Shown piece after piece: positions 28,202-35,495 of a stretch of DNA of 47,646 nucleotides. Positions within the stretch are counted from its first letter, which is position 1. Each line of letters opens with the position of its first letter. This DNA is from a virus: the IMG/VR virus record IMGVR_UViG_3300025771_000044, positions 1-47,646 of that record; one strand, 5' to 3'. The notes beneath the pieces are model-generated. The model made no database searches and had not been told where the DNA came from. It was given only the letters and a program-made list of their open reading frames with translations. The position numbers and the translations under genes are program-made.

Positions 28202-29154
28202 TGAGACAACGTTATCTAGGCGATTCAGTCACAATCATTTCACCAATTGATGTATTAACTGATAATACAAACAAACTTTATAACAATGGTGGAACACTAT
28301 ACTTTAACGGCACTGAGGTAGGGGCAGGTGCTGAAGACAATAACGCTTGGGTAAATTCAAACGACTATGCAACTTATACAACTCTTTCTGGATTAATAGA
28401 TACAGTACAAGATAATGTTAGTGCAGCTTCAGACGCAGCAGCTAATGATTATAATACATATACTACAGTAACAGCTAATACATATGATACATATGTAACT
28501 GTTTCTGGATTGATAAATACTGTTAATGCAAATGTTGATGCACTACCAGATTCAGCAGCTAACGATCACACCACATATACAACACTTTCTGGGCTTATTG
28601 ACACAGTACAAGACAATGTTACTGCCAACGAAAATAATGCTTGGGTAAATGCAAATGACTATACAACTTATAATACACTATCTGGACTAATAGACACAGT
28701 TCAAGATAATGTTGCTGCTTCTACAGGTGCTTGGACAGAGAGTGGTTCTGATATCTATTTTGCTACTGGTGCAGTAACTGTTGGGCCTGGTGCTAGTTAT
28801 AATCCAGCATCAAATCTCTATGTTTATGGAAATACCTATGTTAGTGGAAATGTAGAAGTAGGAGACACACTAATTGAGCTATCTTCTATGGCTATTAAAA
28901 CAAATATAGTACCATTAAGACAACAACTCTCTAAAATTCAATTGCTAAATCCTGTAGAGTATGATAAAATACAAACTAATAATCATGAACTAGGATTGAT
29001 TGCAGAAGAAGTTTCTCAAGTATTACCTCACGTTGTAGCAGAAGGTAATACTGCAATCTCCTATACACGAATTGTTCCTGTATTAATTCAAGCAATGAAA
29101 GAACTTAAATCAGAAGTCGATGAATTGAAGAGAAAACTAAATGGCTCAACTTAA
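28201..29154 (+). CDS. Tail fibre with C-terminal S74 intramolecular chaperone
   Basis: The start is GTG, overlapping the previous stop (TAGTG). YATYTTL/DTVQDNV stalk repeats fill residues about 45-175, then a beta module (NLYVYGNTYVSGNVEVGD). The last 90 residues are an S74-type chaperone domain of the endosialidase kind: SSMAIKTNI, LLNPVEYDKI, ELGLIAEEVSQVLPHVV, YTRIVPVLIQAMKEL and a terminal coiled coil. This domain drives fibre trimerisation and in many relatives is cleaved off at a Ser followed by Asp near its start. Here the corresponding motif reads SMAIK, keeping Ser and Lys but not the usual Asp. The gene overlaps the next one by 14 bases. Confidence 0.88.
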   Translation: MRQRYLGDSVTIISPIDVLTDNTNKLYNNGGTLYFNGTEVGAGAEDNNAWVNSNDYATYTTLSGLIDTVQDNVSAASDAAANDYNTYTTVTANTYDTYVTVSGLINTVNANVDALPDSAANDHTTYTTLSGLIDTVQDNVTANENNAWVNANDYTTYNTLSGLIDTVQDNVAASTGAWTESGSDIYFATGAVTVGPGASYNPASNLYVYGNTYVSGNVEVGDTLIELSSMAIKTNIVPLRQQLSKIQLLNPVEYDKIQTNNHELGLIAEEVSQVLPHVVAEGNTAISYTRIVPVLIQAMKELKSEVDELKRKLNGST

Positions 29155-30574
29155 ATCTGGAAGTACTCTAGGCGCAAACTCTATTGTTGACACAACTACT
29201 ACTAGTATTACCTCTAGTAATTTTAATTTTTATTCACTATTTCCAGCTTCAATTATACAAGATGAGACAATAGTGTTTAAAGATGCTAATGATGTTGTTC
29301 AATTAGGCACTATTCAAGGTACTCTTTCAGTTTCTTTATCTAAAACGCCTTCAGCTTCATTAGAAGAAGAAGGTAATGTTATTACATATTCTGCTACAGC
29401 TACTCCAGTGCCTTTAGTTCAAGGACGAAGTATTAACTACTATCTAAGTGGTGATATTTCTCCATCTGACTTATCTCCTTCTTCAAATACAGGATCCTTT
29501 ACATTCCCTCCTAGTAGTCCTGGGACAGCTTCTGTTGCATATACCGTAGTAAATGACGGCGTTACTGAATCTCCTGAAAGTTTAAGTTTAACACTTACTG
29601 ATGTATATCCTGCTAATTCTATATCTACTACTATTCAAGATTTAGTTCCTAAATATGTAGGAGATACATCAGGCTATATAGTAGGTGGAGTAAATGCTTC
29701 ATTTAACGGACTTGTGAGAGACATACAAAAGTTTCCTTTTTCTTCAGAGACTTCAGCTTCTTCTCTCGGTAATATAACTCAATATGCATACCGTTGGATA
29801 GGCGGAGCAGGGCCTACTTCAGGTTATATAATTGGAGGACTACACTATCCTAGTAGCAGCTTTCCAGGAACTAGCAGTATTCCTAATTATCAAGTTAAAT
29901 TTCCATTTTCTTCAGAAACATTTAGTACAATGCCAGGATGGTTAACCACTCCAGCTACTTCAACACCAGGAATCTTCGACCATGCTACTCATAATAATGG
30001 TTCATATCTATTTGTAACAGGAGGTACAACTTCTCCTGCTCCAACATTTAATCATGTTGAAAGAATGCCTTTCAGTTCAGAAGGTTCTTGGGTAGATATA
30101 GGAGAGCTTACATATATTTCTCGTAATCATGGGGCACACTCTTCTGCTACTAATGGTTATACAGTAGGAGGAAGCGGGAACTTGGTGGATGATGCAATGG
30201 TGAAGTTTCCTTTTGCAATCTCAGGATCGTCGTCTACTGATATCGGAGAGCTTCCTTATAATATGAGTTTTGATGGTAGTGGAATATCTTCCTCAGAGAA
30301 TGGTTATACAGTAGGTGGAGGCTCACCCCCTTTTCTCTTAAATAGATCTGTATATAAGTTTCCATTTTCATCTGATACTCCTGCTTCTACTCTAGTTAAT
30401 CAAAATACATATTTTGGATCTACACATTCTAGTCAAACTGATGGCTATTCTTCAGGACAGCCTGGAGGTACAGCAATAAATAAATTTACATTTTCATCAG
30501 ATGCTAATTCATCTGATATAGGAGAGCTGAATACTGGTATTTATGGTAGACCTTCAGCAGCATTTCATACATAA
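29141..30574 (+). CDS. Calx-beta-like plus Kelch-like propeller protein (477 aa)
   Basis: The N-terminus MAQLKSGSTLGANSIVD resembles those of 30574 (MAILKPDSTSNSK) and 33057 (MAKLKDNSTVGGN), suggesting a common virion-attachment peptide. Residues about 60-165 form a Calx-beta-like sandwich (GNVITYSATATP, NDGVTESPESLSLTLTD). From about 170 to the end are five to six Kelch-like repeats with SGYIVGG, KFPFSSE and SSTDIGEL motifs, related to those in 6758-8170. The S74 fibre just upstream overlaps it, so both are probably translated together and may form one adhesin complex. Receptor unknown. Confidence 0.78.
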   Translation: MAQLKSGSTLGANSIVDTTTTSITSSNFNFYSLFPASIIQDETIVFKDANDVVQLGTIQGTLSVSLSKTPSASLEEEGNVITYSATATPVPLVQGRSINYYLSGDISPSDLSPSSNTGSFTFPPSSPGTASVAYTVVNDGVTESPESLSLTLTDVYPANSISTTIQDLVPKYVGDTSGYIVGGVNASFNGLVRDIQKFPFSSETSASSLGNITQYAYRWIGGAGPTSGYIIGGLHYPSSSFPGTSSIPNYQVKFPFSSETFSTMPGWLTTPATSTPGIFDHATHNNGSYLFVTGGTTSPAPTFNHVERMPFSSEGSWVDIGELTYISRNHGAHSSATNGYTVGGSGNLVDDAMVKFPFAISGSSSTDIGELPYNMSFDGSGISSSENGYTVGGGSPPFLLNRSVYKFPFSSDTPASTLVNQNTYFGSTHSSQTDGYSSGQPGGTAINKFTFSSDANSSDIGELNTGIYGRPSAAFHT

Positions 30575-31650
30575 TGGCAATATTAAAACCCGACTCAACG
30601 AGCAACTCTAAACCACTTGTAGGTTCTACACCGACTATCAATGTTTCTAGCATTGAAGGTTCTGCTAATGCTACTGTACGAGCATTATCAAGTGATCCAG
30701 ACGGTAATCTTTTATTTACTGATATCTCTCCTCTTACTGTTTACAGCTTTTATGAGATTATCTTTCAAGGTACAGTGAGCGGTTATACAAGTGGAGGGTA
30801 TTCTCCAACAGTATCTAGTACATTATCTACAATTGAAAAGTTTCCTTTTAGCTCAGATACAAATGCTACAAGCGTTGGCGACTTAACACAAGCAAGATCA
30901 AGAATGACAGGACAGTCGTCATCGGATAATGGGTACACAAGTGGCGGTTTACCAGCTCCAACACCTCCGTTTGGCGGCAGCATTATTGAAAAATTTCCAT
31001 TTAGTTCAGACGCAAATGCGGTAGGTGTTGGTGATTTAACAGTAGATAAATATGATATGGCTGGACAATCATCAGATTATAATGGTTATGTTTCTGGTGG
31101 TCAAACTCCTTCAATCATCAACACTATTGAAAAATTTCCTTTTAATTCAGATACTAACGCAACTGACATTGCTGATTTGACAATAGCAAGATATGGTGGA
31201 TCTGGTCAATCATCAACTACTCATGGATATACATCAGGAGGGTATTATGATAGAGATATCATAGATAGGTTTCCTTTTAGTTCAGATGCAAATGCTTCTG
31301 ATGTAGGAGAGCTAACTTCAATTAAAATTAGAGCGTCTGGTCAATCTTCACGTACCCATGGATATTCTTCTGGAGGATATTTTTCTCCAACCAATACTGC
31401 AATTAATGTTATAGAAAAATTCTCATTTGCCGCCAGCAGTAATGGAGCTGATGTGGGGGATTTAACAACAGCAAAATGGAATATGTCTGGGCAGTCAAGT
31501 GTTACTAATGGTTATGCAGCTGGAGGTAGAATATCAACTCCAGTTTATACAGCTATAATCGAAAAGTTCCCATTTGCATCAGATACAAATGCAACAAATA
31601 TTGGAAGTTTAACTCAAGTTAAAAGCACTGAAGCTGGACACCAAATATAA
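30574..31650 (+). CDS. Kelch-like propeller protein (358 aa)
   Basis: After an N-terminal MAILKPDSTSNSK attachment-like peptide and about 65 further residues come six very regular repeats of about 50 residues, each with GYTSGG, IEKFPFSSDTNA, DVGDLT and GQSS motifs. They are the closest of the three repeat sets to a perfect six-blade propeller. The start overlaps the previous stop by one base. Blade-to-blade similarity is high in protein and partly in DNA, which would allow recombination among the three propeller genes. Likely a receptor-binding head. Confidence 0.8.
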   Translation: MAILKPDSTSNSKPLVGSTPTINVSSIEGSANATVRALSSDPDGNLLFTDISPLTVYSFYEIIFQGTVSGYTSGGYSPTVSSTLSTIEKFPFSSDTNATSVGDLTQARSRMTGQSSSDNGYTSGGLPAPTPPFGGSIIEKFPFSSDANAVGVGDLTVDKYDMAGQSSDYNGYVSGGQTPSIINTIEKFPFNSDTNATDIADLTIARYGGSGQSSTTHGYTSGGYYDRDIIDRFPFSSDANASDVGELTSIKIRASGQSSRTHGYSSGGYFSPTNTAINVIEKFSFAASSNGADVGDLTTAKWNMSGQSSVTNGYAAGGRISTPVYTAIIEKFPFASDTNATNIGSLTQVKSTEAGHQI

Positions 31651-31661
31651 TGCTAACAACA

Positions 31662-31677
31662 TTTATTAATTAATAAA
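31662..31677. repeat. 16-bp perfect palindrome
   Basis: TTTATTAATTAATAAA reads the same on both strands and sits in the 41-base gap between the last propeller gene and the first oxygenase gene, just before the GAAAGG SD. It could be an operator, but in AT-rich DNA such a palindrome can arise by chance. Confidence 0.5.
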
Positions 31678-31691
31678 CGAAAGGTAAAATA

Positions 31692-32432
31692 ATGACACCA
31701 CAAGAAAAATTTAAACGAGATAAATATGTACTTTTTGATGATGTAATATCAAAAGATATGTGCACTTTTCTAACAAACTATATGCACTTACGTAAAGATG
31801 CAGGTTATATGACTCCGCCAGTTTCAATGGGAGGAGATGATACTCAATGCCCAAAGAGTTGGAGTATTTATGGAGATCCAGCTTTTGATACGTTATTATT
31901 ACAGCTTGCTCAACCGCTATCAAATCTTTTAGGTATGCAACTAATTCCGGCATATACCTATGCACGTATTTATCAGCCTGGTGAAATTCTAGAATGGCAT
32001 AAAGATCGTCCGTCTTGTGAAATATCAGGTACAATGACGCTTGGCATGTCTAGTCCAACAGATATCTGGCCTATCTATGTAGGCAGTCCAGACTCTACAA
32101 AAGAAGAAAAAGTAGGTAATCCAATTAATATTGGGGTCGGAGAACTTATGATGTATGAAGGATGTGAAGTACCTCATTGGCGTGATGAATATACAGGCAC
32201 TTGGCAAGCTCAAGTATTTATTCACTATGTACGTGCTAATGGTCCATATGCTGCAGAGCATAGATTTGATGGACGTCCAAGTCTAGGTATTTTTAAACAC
32301 TCTGACGAGTATAAAAAGCAAACAGACAGAATTATTCAATATGCTTTAAACAAACCGAAAGAAACTTCTGTTTCAAAAACTGAACAAGTTCAAGCACAAG
32401 ACTCAATTAAACCTTTTAAATTTGAGGTATAA
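31692..32432 (+). CDS. 2OG-Fe(II) dioxygenase-like protein 1
   Basis: The 246-residue protein fits the 2-oxoglutarate/Fe(II) oxygenase fold. His103 and Asp105 in EWHKDRPSCEISGTM form the H-x-D metal pair, and His162 in CEVPHWRDEY is the likely distal His; the 2OG-binding basic residue is less clear (Arg181 follows in FIHYVRANG). The N-terminal KYVLFDDVISKDMCTFL is the usual entry segment of this family. The substrate is unknown: known family reactions include hydroxylation of proteins and modification of nucleobases. A Gln/Lys-rich tail ends in KPFKFEV. It is followed after one base by a second oxygenase, implying joint expression. Confidence 0.8.
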   Translation: MTPQEKFKRDKYVLFDDVISKDMCTFLTNYMHLRKDAGYMTPPVSMGGDDTQCPKSWSIYGDPAFDTLLLQLAQPLSNLLGMQLIPAYTYARIYQPGEILEWHKDRPSCEISGTMTLGMSSPTDIWPIYVGSPDSTKEEKVGNPINIGVGELMMYEGCEVPHWRDEYTGTWQAQVFIHYVRANGPYAAEHRFDGRPSLGIFKHSDEYKKQTDRIIQYALNKPKETSVSKTEQVQAQDSIKPFKFEV

Positions 32433-32433
32433 A

Positions 32434-33048
32434 ATGCTATTACTAAATAAAGAACTACCACCAACTCCGTCATTTATTGTACATGATAAAAATACTTGTC
32501 CTGATGATCCAAAACTATATTTTTCTCCTGAAGAATGTATGTGGATAAGACAGTGGGCAGAAAAAAGAACTCCACAATTTGCATCAGTTGGTGTAGGAGA
32601 ACAATCTGAGGTACGTCGTTCAACTAGAGATGTGTATTTATATGGTATGCCTCGTGATGAAATAACTGATGGGGTATTTAGAAAGATACTATATCAAGTA
32701 GACTATGCTAACAAAAATGCCTTTAATTTTGAGTTAACTGGTATTTTACATGATCTTCAAGTTCTTAAGTATGATTCAAAAACAGAGCAACATTATGATT
32801 GGCATATTGATATTAGCGGAGGAAACTCTTATGGGCGTAAAATCTCTTACAGTTTACAGCTAAGTGATCCTTCAGAATATGAGGGAGGAACTTTAGAAAT
32901 TTATGATGGCAATAATCATATTGTGCCTCAAGCGCAAGGTACAGCAGTGATGTTTCCAAGTTATATGTGTCACAGAGTAGCTCCGGTTACTGCTGGTACT
33001 CGTTGGAGTTTAGTAATTTGGATTCAAGGATCATCACATTTTAGGTAG
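32434..33048 (+). CDS. 2OG-Fe(II) oxygenase, prolyl-4-hydroxylase/PKHD-like
   Basis: The start is the ATG at 32434, with GAGG six bases upstream; a TTG further upstream in frame is disfavoured. The 204-residue protein has YDWHID with His124 and Asp126, distal His170 in SYMCHRVAPV and Arg180 in TAGTRWSLVIW, the full H-x-D, H, R set. YEGGTLEIYDG fits the conserved strand of prolyl-4-hydroxylase/PKHD-type enzymes. It should use Fe(II), O2 and 2-oxoglutarate. The target is not apparent; the position between fibre and packaging genes suggests modification of a virion protein, but DNA or host targets are possible. Confidence 0.88.
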   Translation: MLLLNKELPPTPSFIVHDKNTCPDDPKLYFSPEECMWIRQWAEKRTPQFASVGVGEQSEVRRSTRDVYLYGMPRDEITDGVFRKILYQVDYANKNAFNFELTGILHDLQVLKYDSKTEQHYDWHIDISGGNSYGRKISYSLQLSDPSEYEGGTLEIYDGNNHIVPQAQGTAVMFPSYMCHRVAPVTAGTRWSLVIWIQGSSHFR

Positions 33049-33056
33049 AAAACAAA

Positions 33057-33536
33057 ATGGCAAAGTTAAAGGATAACTCAACCGTAGGCGGTAATGTAAT
33101 ACTTCATGAAGGAAACATAGATTTAGATAATTTATCTAAACTAAATACTCCTACTGGATCTAATAACTCTTTAGTAACATTTTCAAACTCTACTAGTAGT
33201 TTTACGTTTATAAACCATCCTACTTTACCATCATACTCAGTAAGCGCGAATGTATCTTCTACTCAAGAAGGAAATACTGTTGCGTTTACTCTACAGACTG
33301 ATAATGTAGATTCAGGAACTTCAGTACCTTATACAATAACAGGAATTACTAGTGGGGACTTATCAAGCGGTAGCTTAACTGGAAATTTTGTGCTATCCGG
33401 TTCTTCAAATACTTTAACCTTCACTCTATCGGAAGATGTTTCTACTGGTGAAGGCATTGAAACAATGACACTATCTCTAGATGATTATCCGTTAGCCTCT
33501 GCCTCTATAGAAGTTTTAGACACTAGTAGTATCTAA
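33057..33536 (+). CDS. Calx-beta-like small virion protein (159 aa)
   Basis: It begins MAKLKDNSTVGGNVILHEGN, the same kind of N-terminus as the two propeller proteins. From about residue 60 it has a Calx-beta-like sandwich: SVSANVSSTQEGNTVAFTL, a middle strand pair, and EGIETMTLSLDDYP. It is in effect the front half of the 29141 protein without the propeller. It may be a capping or spacer protein using the same attachment site, or a truncated fibre. It overlaps the next gene by one base. Confidence 0.65.
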   Translation: MAKLKDNSTVGGNVILHEGNIDLDNLSKLNTPTGSNNSLVTFSNSTSSFTFINHPTLPSYSVSANVSSTQEGNTVAFTLQTDNVDSGTSVPYTITGITSGDLSSGSLTGNFVLSGSSNTLTFTLSEDVSTGEGIETMTLSLDDYPLASASIEVLDTSSI

Positions 33537-33982
33537 TGATTTTAGTATACATAGAGCATTTCCCTGTTAAGCTTCTTACTCCCGAGTTTCCTCGTCCACC
33601 TGAGTTTTTTAAGACTCGTCCAGAGTTTGTAGAAATGCAAAAAATTATAATTGACAGCATTCGTAAAAATGGGTTAAAATATCCATTATGTGCTAGAAAT
33701 AAAAATGATGATGGTGAGTTGTACCATGTTGGAATGGGTATGCAACGTCTAGCCGCATTAAAAGAAATGCAAGCTGATACTTGTAAAACTATAGTAGCTT
33801 GTAAAGAAGATCAACAGTTTATTCCTGTTGGAGAGTTTGTAAAAACTAAAGAACATTTAGAACAGATATTTGGTTGTCGATTACGAAAGTTTACGTTACA
33901 ACCAAACTGTTTTGAAGCACAACCAAACGAAGATCTCAAGCAATGGGATCCTATATATTTAAAGAGGGGACATAATGAGTAA
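33536..33982 (+). CDS. ParB/sulfiredoxin-like domain protein (148 aa)
   Basis: Residues about 35-90 match the ParB N-terminal (ParB/Srx) fold: IIIDSIRKNGLKYPLCA, then YHVGMGMQRLAALKEM, the strand and G-x-x-R-L-x-A-L helix that bind nucleotide in this superfamily, then TIVACKED. No helix-turn-helix follows, so it is not a complete partition protein. In phages, proteins of this fold occur among DNA-processing genes and some are nucleases or methyl-donor partners. The C-terminal part (EHLEQIFGCRLRKFTLQ) is unrecognised. The overlaps with both neighbours suggest a packaging-linked role, which is inference. Confidence 0.65.
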   Translation: MILVYIEHFPVKLLTPEFPRPPEFFKTRPEFVEMQKIIIDSIRKNGLKYPLCARNKNDDGELYHVGMGMQRLAALKEMQADTCKTIVACKEDQQFIPVGEFVKTKEHLEQIFGCRLRKFTLQPNCFEAQPNEDLKQWDPIYLKRGHNE

Positions 33983-34841
33983 TGATATTATTAAGTCAAA
34001 AGACTTAAATACTTGGATACAAGATCACCAATCTACTCATTTGAGTGAGGTATTTTCTGCAAAGAATTTACCTAATGTTAAAAGTTTTGGAAACAAAACA
34101 TTTGCTGAAAACGCAGCATTAGCTGAAGCAGCTATGTTAAACTGCGTAGAAACAGAAAGAATTTGGAATAGATCACATTCTCAATGGACTTGGAGACATA
34201 TTAACTTAAGCTACGCAGCACCAATGAAGAATCTAAGACAGATTAGTGCTGAAGTAAGTTCTAAGCGTCAAGCGCTAGAAGAGGCTAAGTGGAACTATCT
34301 TAAAACTCAAGCAAAAATTAAGATTAAAGAATCACAAGTAGAAAAAGAGAAAGATCCAAACAGAAAAACGCTTTTAGAGATTGAATTAGCAGAAATGAGA
34401 TCTTCTAGCGCTGCTGGAATGAAATATGTAGAAGGAGCTATGAAAGATGTTATAACTCTTTCAGAACTCTACGACCAGTTAAAAGCGCCCTATGAAGGTT
34501 ATACAGAAGAAGACTTCGAAAAAGAAGAAGCTAAGTCTCATTTAAAACGTAGTTTAGTTCAATGTTTAAGAGATATCCGTCAAAGCGGACGCATAACTAA
34601 AGGCGAACAAGAATATCTAGAACAAATTGGGGTTAATCCCGGAAAAATATTTCAAGACATGATGCGTTACTTAGCACAAGAAGAACAGTCTGATGACTAC
34701 ACTGTAACAGGTATGTATGAGTTTTTAGATGATATGTGTGATAAGTTAATTGATCAGCTACATGTTGATGACATTAGAATGAAACTTCAAGGTCTAGAAA
34801 ACAGAATTCTTGATGATGCCTTATTTAAAGGAGATCAATAA
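33975..34841 (+). CDS. Helical coiled-coil protein upstream of terminase (288 aa)
   Basis: The protein is nearly all helix by composition, with long charged heptad stretches at about residues 90-150 (AEVSSKRQALEEAKWNYLK, IKESQVEKEKDPNRKTLLEIELAEM) and again at about 170-285. It contains no enzyme motif. The location two genes before the large terminase, overlaps with both neighbours and helical build would suit a small-terminase-like or scaffold protein, but I see no helix-turn-helix and do not assign one. Unknown function; late packaging or assembly role inferred from context. Confidence 0.7.
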   Translation: MSNDIIKSKDLNTWIQDHQSTHLSEVFSAKNLPNVKSFGNKTFAENAALAEAAMLNCVETERIWNRSHSQWTWRHINLSYAAPMKNLRQISAEVSSKRQALEEAKWNYLKTQAKIKIKESQVEKEKDPNRKTLLEIELAEMRSSSAAGMKYVEGAMKDVITLSELYDQLKAPYEGYTEEDFEKEEAKSHLKRSLVQCLRDIRQSGRITKGEQEYLEQIGVNPGKIFQDMMRYLAQEEQSDDYTVTGMYEFLDDMCDKLIDQLHVDDIRMKLQGLENRILDDALFKGDQ

Positions 34842-35494
34842 TGATTGTTGAATACATGTTAGAACAAGTTGGTAGAGGCGATGCAAAACGTGCTCCTACT
34901 TTTATTAGAGATGGTGGTTACCACTTTAATAGTTCCGACTATACATATGTAGGTTGGGTGCCTAACCTAGCTGAAAGAGAATTTTATATTCCTGACTCAT
35001 TAACAGTACTAACTAGAGAAAGTATTGTAACTCGCGCTCTTGCAATGCACGCTGCTAATACTATGCAACAAGAAGATCCTGATAATGAAGGACAGTATAT
35101 TGATATGACAGATGCTGAAGTTACTTCTATGATGCAACAATGGTGGGATGCTATAATCGCTCAGTATGTTCAAAAACCTGCTTCAGCCACAATCGAAGCT
35201 GATACTGATAATAACCATATTGAAGTTAAAGTTACTTTTGCAAGAAAAGGTGTAGTAATTAGTGGGACTCCTCAATTAACTGTAGATGTTGATGGGAGTT
35301 CAGTAGTTCTTAGTGCTTCAAGCACTAACTATAACTCAATTATCTTTAGTGCAAGCCATACTTTAAATGGAGGAGAAACAATCACAGTATCTGCTAGCTC
35401 TTCTATTGACTTGAATGGTGGAACAATTACAGATGGTACAGATAATGCATTAGTAGCATTATCGCTTTCAGAGGATGTAACTGCTACAGTGTAG
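34841..35494 (+). CDS. Unknown protein with C-terminal Ig-like domain (217 aa)
   Basis: The first 110 residues are mixed helix and strand, with HFNSSDYTYVGWVPNLAERE and a helical TDAEVTSMMQQWWDAIIAQYV segment. The last 100 residues (NHIEVKVTFARKGVVISG to the end) look like a SwmB/Ig-like beta-sandwich, as seen in surface and virion proteins. I do not recognise the N-terminal domain. The start overlaps the previous stop, and the next gene (large terminase) begins one base after its stop, so it is tightly placed in the packaging unit. Probably a virion or head protein. Confidence 0.65.
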   Translation: MIVEYMLEQVGRGDAKRAPTFIRDGGYHFNSSDYTYVGWVPNLAEREFYIPDSLTVLTRESIVTRALAMHAANTMQQEDPDNEGQYIDMTDAEVTSMMQQWWDAIIAQYVQKPASATIEADTDNNHIEVKVTFARKGVVISGTPQLTVDVDGSSVVLSASSTNYNSIIFSASHTLNGGETITVSASSSIDLNGGTITDGTDNALVALSLSEDVTATV

Positions 35495-35495
35495 T

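Noticed and set aside
2-31650. Diversity-generating retroelement acting on the propeller or LamG tips
   Set aside because: No reverse transcriptase or template/variable repeat pair with A-specific changes was seen in this window; it could exist outside.
31646-31651. Promoter using TATAAT at the end of the third propeller gene
   Set aside because: No acceptable -35 box 16-18 bases upstream; the nearest TGGACA is only five bases away.
31711-32034. Reverse-strand gene opposite the first oxygenase
   Set aside because: It mirrors a well-supported forward gene, has no SD or recognised family, and the other reverse frames of the window look the same; all accepted genes are forward.
32422-32433. 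TTG start at 32422 for the second oxygenase
   Set aside because: It lacks an SD at suitable distance and overlaps the previous gene's end; the ATG at 32434 has GAGG six bases before it.
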